A stretch of 31,534 nt of DNA from Pelargonium cotyledonis (Eukaryota; Streptophyta; Magnoliopsida; Geraniales; Geraniaceae): the NCBI GenBank assembly GCA_036897625.1, contig JAYMTA010000319.1:1-31534 (forward strand). The letters are read 5' to 3'. A model generated the notes under the pieces. That model saw nothing but the letters and a program-made list of their open reading frames with translations, was not told where the DNA came from and made no database searches. Both the position numbers and the translations under genes were made by a program. Below are positions 22,001 through 31,534 of this stretch, one piece after another; within the stretch, counting starts at the first letter, position 1, and the number at the start of each line of letters is the position of its first letter.

Positions 22001-24316
22001 TAGAACTTTCCTGCCAAAATTTATTGGGTTACGAGTATTGCTATTACATTAGAGCAATGGCTGGTATGGATATGAATCACCTTTTGATGGATATATCATT
22101 AGGATGCAAATGTCAAAATTTTACATTGATTTTATTATCCTCTAAAGTTTAAGGCAGTTTTTTTTTCCTTACTGATGTTGGCTATATGCTATGCCTTCTG
22201 TTTAGCCAAGATCCACCGCCTAGGATTTGCTTTTGCGCATTTATATTGGTTCTCTTATCACCTAAGCTCTTTTCTCTGTCCCTGATGCAGGTACAAAATA
22301 TGATTTAGACACCAAATGTCCCCAGAAATCAGGTCAAAATTTCAAGTCAGGAGAGGAAATGATCGAGATGTACAAAGAACTTTGTCATGGTATAATAGTC
22401 TATTTTATACATCCTGAGTTTATTTACTACCCTGTCTTTCCAAAAACTCCATGATAACACGACTCAGTGTTGCCTTAGACTACCCAATTGTATCAATTGA
22501 GGATCCTTTCGATAAGGAGGACTGGGATCATATAAAGCACTTAACCAGCCTTGGGATTTGTCAGGTTTGCTCGTCACTGCCTTACTATTAGACATAAATA
22601 TCTTGCTTAGTTTTTTATTTTTGTTTATTTTTAATTTTTTTATGTATTCTTTCTCCAGATTAACTTGTGCCTTAGAAGGTTGAAACTTAGGTTGTTAGGT
22701 GCACCATTTAGGTACCAACTTTTGGAGGCTGCATATATATAACCATATATATAAAGTGCTGTGTTAAATACTTTAATGTTGTAGTTACACATAATTTAGG
22801 GAATCTTGATAATTGGTTGATAGGGATCTTCCAATTCATGCAAACATATACCACAGTTCTGTAGGTTGATGATGCCTCAGATTTTTTTTCCTCTTCAGGC
22901 TAATAATATAAGATGCTGGTTTTGCAGGTTGTAGGGGATGACTTGTTGACGACAAATCCAAAACGCATTGAGAGGGCAATACGGGAGTCGACTTGCAATG
23001 CCGTTCTCCTGAAGGTACATAACTAACGATTGAATTTTAGTGTGTGTTTTAATTTTATATACAGGTTCTGATCTCACGGCTTTTATTGCTATCTTAGTAC
23101 TGTATAAGTATCTGGTAGATAGTACTGAATCATTAAGCCCTTGAATATTTCAATTTGGATGAGCTGTTTGTGCAAGGGAAAAGAATAGTAGATCTACATC
23201 CCTTGTTATCTAGGTTTGAGCTTTTGAATTCTGACAAGTATATCACTCAATCTCAGATGAATCAGATTGGGACAGTGACAGAAACGATTGAAGTGGTAAA
23301 GCTGGCAAAGGATGCCCACCGGAGAGTAGTGATCTCTCATAGATGTGGCGAAACTGAAGATTCTTTCATAGCTGATTTATCGGTTGGTCTTGCCACTGGT
23401 CAGATCAAAGCAGGTGCTCCTTGTAGAGGAGAGCGTCTGGCGAAGTACAACCAGGTTCACTTTCTCATATACTCATTGCTTTTTCTTTCCTTCTACCATC
23501 TACTTCTGGCTCGACCTAGAAAGTGGGGAGCTATTGGCCTTGCAAGTTTAGCTTGATTCAGTTACATTTCATAGGTCATAACACTGCTTTCCTGCTCTAT
23601 TGATCGATGACTTAGTTGAGTACACATATTAACATTCATGTTCCCTTTTACTGTACTTTTATTTTCCCCATGATGCTAATTGACTTATAAGTTGTATACA
23701 CATTGCAAGAAGCTCTTTACCAGGGCTGTCCCAATCATTTTTGTGACATGTACTAAAATAAAATAAAAAATCACGATTTTATTTCTGGATCAAGGTTCTC
23801 GCCGGCTCCTATTTGCAACTCATGACGACGACATGTTTGTCGATGTCTCCATTCATTTGCTCTGTTTTCGGTCCTTCTTCTGATTCCTTTGTTTCTTCAC
23901 TTAAGAGACAATCCCCAAAAGTCACAATCCAATGCTTTGACTATTTTTTTGAGAACTGAATTGACGGAAAACATAAGGTGTGCTGCAACTATAATTAGAA
24001 GAAGTTCTAGATTTTTTTCCGTTTCTTCAGTTGATATACTAGAAAATAGTTTTCTCCTCAATTAGGAGCCTTGCACATCTTGCACATGATAATCTACGTC
24101 TTTTACCTTATGAATAAAAAATAAAACTTTGAATCACATGTGACCCTCAATTAGGGTCAGTTGAGGGGTTCAGTTATCACAAATTCCAAACAGGAAACAG
24201 TCTTGAGTTAAAATGTACATAAATTAACGAGTGGAACTTTGTTGCAGTTGCTTCAAATTGAGGAAGAGGTCGGGGATAAAGCTAATTATGCCGGTGATGG
24301 TTGGAGTATGTCCTGA
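19026..24316 (+). CDS. ENO3: Cytosolic enolase-like protein, ENO3 type, 13 exons
   Basis: Exons: 19026-19130, 19247-19401, 19739-19913, 20671-20742, 20844-20960, 21430-21510, 21730-21806, 21892-21995, 22291-22389, 22479-22564, 22928-23014, 23257-23454 and 24248-24316, giving 474 aa. The N-terminal extension ([19 protein letters not shown]) before the enolase fold and the total length match Arabidopsis ENO3. Enolase turns 2-phosphoglycerate into phosphoenolpyruvate. The Mg ligands D287, E336 and D361 and residues H200, E209, K386, H414 and K437 line up with yeast D246, E295, D320, H159, E168, K345, H373 and K396. However yeast E211 is Gly252 here, S158 is K199, S39 is T84 and S375 is C416, so ordinary catalysis is doubtful. 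Intron 7 uses a GC donor. No upstream ATG precedes the start in the likely leader. Confidence 0.93.
21173..21322 (+). mobile_element. Au-like tRNA-derived SINE
   Basis: The head has a box A (TGGCTCAATAGTGAGG, ~21175) and a box B (AGGTCATGGGTTTGAGTA, ~21210), then GAAACAACCTCTCTGCAAAG, a stretch AGGGGTAGGGGAGCCTCGTG and the tail CATTGGGCCACCTTTTTAC. This order matches the Au family of plant SINEs. It lies in intron 5 of the enolase-like gene, in the same orientation. Confidence 0.75.
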
Positions 24317-24689
24317 TTCCCTCACAAGTACTTCCTTGAATTTATTACTTAACCGTTCCTTACTGAATTCAAAGGTTAAAGAGTTAGCTATCTCATTCTC
24401 ATTCTACGTTGGCCTACAAGTGATGAACTTATGTATCTTTTGCGGCGTACCGAGTATTTTCTCTGTTCTGTGTTCTAGAAGAGACGAGACAAGACACCAG
24501 GATGCGTGAAAGACGGGAATTTTGATAATTTTCAGGTATATTTGGTCATTGGATTGGTAATTCTCTTTTAACTCAACATGAAAAAATGTCATTGAGTGAT
24601 CAAAATTTTGGAGGCAATGACCAAGTTGCGCCTTATATAAAATTATCATTAGTTTAGTGAAGAAAGTCCCTTCAATTTATAATGTTTAT

Positions 24690-24771
24690 TAGTCTCAGTT
24701 ACAAAAGAAGTGTAGCTTTTCATGAAAGGTTAGTCTCAGTTACAAAAGAAGTGTAGCTTTTCATGAAAGGT
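24690..24771 (+). repeat. Exact 41-bp tandem duplication
   Basis: The unit TAGTCTCAGTTACAAAAGAA followed by GTGTAGCTTTTCATGAAAGGT occurs twice head to tail without a mismatch (24690-24730 and 24731-24771). Perfect identity points to a recent event. Confidence 0.95.
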
Positions 24772-25278
24772 TAGATTTTTTTTTACCAAGTGTTTAATTT
24801 TTTTTTTTCTATGTGCTCATATGTTCCTTTGCTATTATTAATGCTTATAAATAACTTAGCTAGATGATATTATTGATAATTTATCACATCTTTTTTGTCG
24901 AAGCAGAAAGTGCATCTATTTTGATACAATGCAAAATTAGGTATTGTTTGGATTAGAATTTTGTTCAATAATAAAAACGAGTATTCTGCTCACTTTTTGG
25001 TTATTAAAATAATTTTATAAGGATAATTGAAAGAAATAAAAAAGTTAAAATGGAAAATGTAAGAGAACATAGTGAAACATGTTACCAATATTTTCTTAAG
25101 AAATTTGCAAAGATTTTGAATTCTATCAATTCATACGAAACTACGAGTCTAGATAGCAAAGAAAGTTTGTCATTGAATCGTGATGTCATTCCCGTTTGCC
25201 AACTCTCAAGGTTATCCCACAATGAGATGCAAATATTTATAAGTGTATATGTGACGATGGAATTCATTATAACATCAA

Positions 25279-25360
25279 CATGTAGTTATGTGTCGCATGA
25301 CTGTCATTTAAAAATGTAACATGTATGAATGTGTCGCGTGCTCGTCATATAAAAATGTTA
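25279..25360 (+). repeat. Diverged 41-bp tandem duplication
   Basis: CATGTAGTTATGTGTCGCAT... (25279-25319) and CATGTATGAATGTGTCGCGT... (25320-25360) align over 41 bases with about nine differences. The sequence is unrelated to the exact duplication at 24690. Confidence 0.75.
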
Positions 25361-26362
25361 TGCAAAAACTCAATTGATGGCTCTCATATTCGTTGTTTAA
25401 TATTAGTATGAAGTTAAATTACAATTTATTTACACATTAACAAAGTAAATAAGGTAACATAAAAGTTGACTCTAACATGGGAGTCTAGACCTACATTAAA
25501 AATTGATAAAAAACGTCAAATGCTCTAAAGTCTAAATCTAAACTATGCGTTTCATTTACTGAAGCTTTAGAACGACTAAAATCCTAATTAAGTTTATTAA
25601 TGCTATGTCATGAATATTGTACGTAGATATTTATTAAATAATGTGTCAATTAATGAGACATAACTTATTAAATAGTTAACGTATGACTTTTATGGTATTT
25701 ATCATATAAACTATAGTTGTAGAAATAATATAAAATATATTCTGAAACTATTTAGATAAATAAAAATTTGCATATTCAACAACTATTTGACATTCTGAAC
25801 CTGAAAATAAATAAAAGTTGGGTCAATTTAATTACGTGATATTGTCCACAAATGCAAACATATTTTGATTTATTTTTTGCGTCAATCAAAATTAAACCGT
25901 TCACCAACGAAATTAAGGAACAGTCGAAATAGGCAACAGATCATACCAACATCTCAAAAACCCATTACGTAATAGTAAAATCATACGATATTATCACAAG
26001 CATCGTGAATTAGTGATAAAAACGCCACTCCTTAACTAATCAATAATTATCCGTCACACTTCTAAGCAAAATTCTAGCTCCGTCAGTGACCACCTCTAGT
26101 TCCTATCTCAATAGACAGTAGCTCACAATGGAGACAAAAACACACCAATCAGTCTCCTTCCCGCCACCCGAAAAAACTTATGCGATAAAACTAGAGATAA
26201 AAACAAAACAAAAATAAATAAATAAACAGAAATTAAAGATACATACGAGAGAGCCAAAAAGAAGAGTCTTATCCGAGTTTAACTCCTCAAAAAGCTTCCC
26301 ACATGAATAAACCTTGTAACCAACCTCTTCTCCAATTCCATGCCAACCTCGCTTCTCTCTCT

Positions 26363-26371
26363 AAACCCTAA
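26363..26371 (+). promoter_or_regulatory. Telo-box (AAACCCTAA) in the leader of the UUAT-type transporter gene
   Basis: An exact AAACCCTAA lies about 80 bases before the start codon, inside a CT-rich leader. Telo-boxes near plant transcription starts are linked with expression in dividing cells. No other element was identified with confidence. Confidence 0.45.
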
Positions 26372-26449
26372 CGCTCTCTCCTATACTCTCCACCTTCACA
26401 TTTCACACCACAATCCCCAAATTCACTCTCCGATCGATCGCAAATCGCA

Positions 26450-28914
26450 ATGCCAGGCTTAGGCTCCGGCGGCGGGTCGGCTTCCGGCTCCGGCAAGCTG
26501 TTCACGATCGGGCTCGTGTCGGCGTGGTACACCTCCAACATTGGGGTGCTTCTGCTGAACAAGTTCCTGCTCAGCAATTACGGATTCAAGTACCCGATTT
26601 TCCTGACCCTCTGCCACATGATCACCTGCTCCGTCCTCAGCTACGTCTCCGTGGTTTGGCTCAAGATCACGCCGATGCAGCCGATTAGGTCGCAGAGGCA
26701 GTTTATGAAGATAGCGACTCTCAGTCTCATATTCTGCTTGTCGGTCGTCGCCGGGAACATTTCGCTCCGGTTCCTCGCGGTGTCGTTTAATCAGGCGATC
26801 GGAGCGACGACGCCGTTTTTCACGGCTGTGTTCGCTTACCTGGTGACGATGAAGAAGGAGGCGTGGCTCACGTATGTCACTCTCATTCCTGTTGTTACTG
26901 GTGTCATCATTGCCAGTGGGGTGAGACCTAACTTAACCTTCTATTTCCCCTTCTTTTTTCTTCATGATCACTAGAATTGTTAAATGTGTGTGTTGTTTGA
27001 TGGAGATTTGTGATTTTGCTGGTTTGAATGATTGGAATGAATGTTCTTGGTGCTCAAGCAATTGGACTGAACTTGAGAACTCATAGATGATCCCTCAACT
27101 ATGACATATTTCAAGTTTGATCCTCCAACAATTTCTTTAAAATCATCCTGATTTCATCACCAATGTCCAAAACCTCACATTTTGCCCATTCTAGTTCTCA
27201 AAAATTGATTAATTTTGCATCCCCTTTAGGTTATTGCCTTATTCTGAATGATATGTGCAATTTTATGACTTGAATGAGTTGACTAAAAGCAAATTTTGTG
27301 GCATAAATGAGTAAAATTTAAGGTTTCGGGCACTAATGGGGTTTTAATCTTAATTTGATCATTGATGATTTATAGTTGTAGAATCAAACTTGGGGATCAA
27401 TTATGAGTTTTTAACTTTTCTCAGTTTGATTTTGTTTTCCAACAATACTCTCGTAGCTACTTATTTTGTTTGTAATTATGTGGTTGAAGGGAGAACCAGG
27501 TTTTCATATGATTGGGTTCATCGTGTGTGTTGCTGCTACAGCAGCTCGTGCATTGAAGGCAGTGCTTCAAGGGGTTTTGCTTGCTTCTGAAGGGTACTGA
27601 TTAATGAATGATCATCTCTTTTCTTGCCTTCTTTGTATCTGAATTATGAGGCTTATGTGGTTTTGATTACTAATGTGTTGAATTGGTATTGTTTTATAGG
27701 GAGAAAGTTAACTCTCTTAACCTCCTTATGTACATGGCTCCGGTAGCTGTTCTATGCCTTTTCCCCGCTGCACTTATGATGGAAAAGGATGTTATTCGGA
27801 TAACAATTGCCCTAGCCAGAGCTGATACCAACATTGTTTGGTATCTGATCTTCAATTCTACCATGGCCTTTTTTGCAAATTTGTTCAATTTTTTGGTCAC
27901 CAAGCACACCAGTGCTTTAACTCTTCAGGTATTCTTATTTCTGTATTATTTTTTTATTAATTTGATGTCAAACTCCATGTATGGTTCATGAATTATTGCT
28001 GTTCTTTTGTGTTATTATGATGAACTGATAAAACCTGTATGAAAATGCATTTGCAAGTAACTTATGGTCCGTTTGTATTCTTGGATTTGAGCCAAATACA
28101 ATGTTTGGATGCAAAATATTCAGTAGGATCCAAAACAAGCTTATAACATGTGATTTCAATGTCAACTCTTGCTTTGTCATTTGAAATTCTATGATTTCCC
28201 GAGTATTGTATTTGTATTTCAAATGCAACATTTCAAATCTAATCTTATCGCATTTCAATCATCTTTGATCTTTCTAAGTGCTTGCAGAGGAGGCCATAGC
28301 TAATAAGTTCATACTTTGTTCATGATGATACTGTTGTGGATTAAAATTACATTTCTTCCCAACTCTTTTTTATGTTTAAGCATAAAATCGTCCACTAAAG
28401 TTGCATCAAAGGATAGGAGTGAGAATAGGATTGCTATAATGCAACAGTGCCTGAGAAGTATGCATGTGTGCTGCCACATGTTCATTCCGTAACTGTTTCA
28501 TCTCTAAATCATTCTATGAAACACTAGTTATGCGCTGAAATTTGTACATTGCACACTGTTCGGTTCTCCCTTCTCGCATTATTGCTTTGCAAAAACGAGG
28601 GCTATAATAAAAAAACTTTACAATCCACAAACATACCATACATGTAATGTAAAACATATGAAAGCTATCACTGCTTTTGTGCTTCTCTAGTTGTTCTATC
28701 AGAAAATGTCTTCTTCTGCTTAATTCATATTAACATGTTGGCCCTGTAGGTACTTGGAAATGCAAAAGGCGCTGTTGCTGTGGTTATCTCAATACTAATA
28801 TTTAGAAACCCCGTATCGGTAACTGGAATGCTTGGATACACTCTGACTGTAACTGGAGTTGTCCTTTACAGTCAAGCAAAGAAAAGGAGTAAACGAGAGG
28901 GCGGAGATAGATAA
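26450..28914 (+). CDS. Golgi nucleotide-sugar transporter, UUAT / At1g12500-At3g10290 group
   Basis: Exons 26450-26920, 27490-27593, 27700-27928 and 28750-28914 give 322 aa with GT-AG borders throughout. The protein is a multi-pass member of the TPT/NST family: the N-terminal 15 residues are Gly/Ser-rich, then about ten membrane segments and a short basic end ([12 protein letters not shown]), a likely ER-exit or Golgi signal. Family blocks seen include [44 protein letters not shown] at the exon 3 end and [11 protein letters not shown] in exon 4. The closest remembered relatives are Arabidopsis At1g12500 and At3g10290, with UUAT1 (UDP-uronic acid transporter) nearby in the family. UDP-sugar import for wall polysaccharides is inferred; the exact substrate cannot be read from the sequence. 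Databases often label this group sugar-phosphate translocators, but no plastid transit peptide is evident. Confidence 0.9.
27077..27410. mobile_element. MITE-like element with inverted ends, in an intron
   Basis: The left end (GAACTCATAGATGATCCCTCAA, 27077-27098) is matched by the reverse complement of the right end (AAACTCATAATTGATCCCCAA, 27390-27410). The inside is AT-rich, non-coding and has the 'TTTGATCCTCC' style common in plant Mutator-like MITEs. It occupies much of intron 1 of the UUAT-type transporter. The superfamily is uncertain. Confidence 0.5.
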
Positions 28915-29923
28915 GTCCTTTTACTTACTTATTTTTGTATTTATCTTTATACCATTTTTCTTATACGGGAGCAACTTCAACTTCCTCGGTTCCTTGTATG
29001 GAAGGAGTTTATTCCACATAACATGGAGTTGCATACAAAATTTTCTTTGCATTAACAGGGAGATGACTGCATTCAGCTAGTTTTGGACTGAATTTTGAGT
29101 TGTGTTCTCAGTTTTAGGATGATGGAAGGTATCTTTTTTCTGTTTTCAAGAAATTAGGGTTGGAACTTTGATTGTTTAGTTCATCAGTTTAGGATTCAAT
29201 ACCCTGTAACTTTATTGTTTACTGAATTAAAAGATGATATTGAAATTCTCATCTTGTTTGCTTTTACTTCGCCAGTAGTATGTTATACCTGTTAGCGCAG
29301 GCCGCAGGTCTAAACAAGGCAGGCAAAAATTGTACGTGTTTTTATCGAACTATTTTATGCCAGAGAATCTTTGTACTTAGAGTCAAGCCGACAATTAGGA
29401 CCCAAACTCAAAGAAATTGAAATCTTGTAGGAACCAATTTTTGGGTCAGGAATCCGAACATTTTACCCTATAATGTGAAACCCAACCCGTGACTTGAGAC
29501 CCGAAGTTCTTTTGGGTCAGATACAGGTTAAGCTTTGCCAACCCAATCTAAAACCTGAGACCCAAAATTGTCATCTCTAAACTGTTACAGGATTTTGTCC
29601 ACAGATCAGAAAGAAAGAACAATACATTATAGGAACAAAGAACAATAAATCTATGTATGTTGAAAATTCTTTGATTGTCTGTTTGAAAACACATGTTTAA
29701 TTTGAAATTCATAATTTTATAAACATTTGAATTCAAAAATTCCAAATTCCAAAACTGAAATCATGACACTTCATTGAACTACCACTAATACAACCAAAGC
29801 AACCTAAGAAAACATTCATCTACTCAAGGCACTGAAAGCCTCATGAAAATTTAAAACATCATCAACATGAATCCAAGTATACATGACAAAAATATAAGCA
29901 TGTCAGACAGGGTGCATTCACAT
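28915..29923. other. Convergent intergenic region between transporter and PCNA genes
   Basis: The 3' UTR of the transporter extends to about 29240. The part at 29395-29579 is rich in GACCC/GGGTC words and ends in a hAT-like terminus, annotated separately. The 3' UTR of PCNA occupies the right end. No gene is visible. Confidence 0.55.
29395..29579. mobile_element. Fragment of a hAT-like non-autonomous element
   Basis: Repeated words of the type GACCCAAA, GGGTCAG, AACCCAACCC and GAGACCCGAAG fill this stretch, and it ends GACCCAAAATTGTCATCTCT, which reads on the other strand as AGAGATGACAATTTTGGGTC, a common plant hAT-type terminus. No matching opposite end was found, so it appears truncated. 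Confidence 0.4.

Positions 29924-31534
<1,611 letters not shown>

Larger units (their letters stand above)
24317..26449. other. Intergenic region between the enolase-like gene and the UUAT-type transporter
   Basis: The first few hundred bases are the probable 3' UTR of the enolase-like gene. The remainder is strongly AT-rich, without a supported gene; the open frames in it are short and have no recognisable motif. It contains two local duplications of period 41 (24690-24771 and 25279-25360). The last ~200 bases are pyrimidine-rich and lead into the next gene's 5' UTR. Confidence 0.6.

Noticed and set aside
22730-22755. Palindromic ATATATAT stretch in the enolase intron as a regulatory site
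   Set aside because: It is a simple AT-rich sequence within an intron and nothing else supports a function.
24050-25319. Short open frames after the enolase gene (24231-24509, 25050-25319) as genes
   Set aside because: The first is the last enolase exon and 3' UTR read in another frame; the second is AT-rich, lacks motifs and overlaps a repeat.
24690-25360. CRISPR-like array because of two period-41 repeats
   Set aside because: Only two copies each, no spacers, and the genome is a plant nuclear genome.

Overview
This is a piece of a eukaryotic nuclear genome, almost certainly a eudicot plant (possibly an asterid; this is inferred only from an Au-like SINE and general gene style). The DNA is AT-rich, the genes have many GT-AG introns and introns in their 5' UTRs, and the intergenic DNA holds plant-type MITEs, tRNA-derived SINEs and a scrap of plastid DNA. 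Six genes can be read with confidence, plus the possible 3' end of a seventh at the left edge.

Layout: (1) 3-146, + strand: possible last 47 codons of an unidentified Gly-rich protein. (2) 514-~5440, - strand: a RING plus TRAF-type zinc-finger protein with a very long Pro/Gln-rich tail; one extra base in a run of five G breaks the frame. (3) ~7140-10121, + strand: a Golgi GDP-sugar transporter of the GONST3/GGLT1 type, with an intronless CDS behind a 1.7-kb 5' UTR intron. (4) 10782-11078: a nuclear copy of plastid trnW(CCA) and petG. (5) ~11790-18093, + strand: a neutral ceramidase, nine coding exons, 776 aa. (6) 19026-24316, + strand: an ENO3-type cytosolic enolase-like protein, 13 exons, 474 aa, with altered active-site residues and one GC-AG intron. 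(7) 26450-28914, + strand: a nucleotide-sugar transporter of the UUAT / At1g12500-At3g10290 group, four exons, 322 aa. (8) 29924-31534, - strand: PCNA, four exons, missing only its first 8 coding bases at the window edge. All multi-exon models were built by hand; the summed exon lengths are multiples of three and the joined proteins read through without a stop, except at the gene 2 frameshift.

The genes are ordinary housekeeping genes, not a cluster or operon. The one functional link is that the two Golgi transporters (GDP-L-galactose type and UDP-uronic-acid type) would both feed pectin synthesis, and this may be chance. The ceramidase acts in sphingolipid turnover, PCNA in replication. The enolase paralogue looks impaired as an enolase. 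I found no previously undescribed multi-gene system. The most interesting points are the enolase active-site losses, the plastid insertion, the single-base frame break in the RING gene, and several small transposon-derived structures inside introns.
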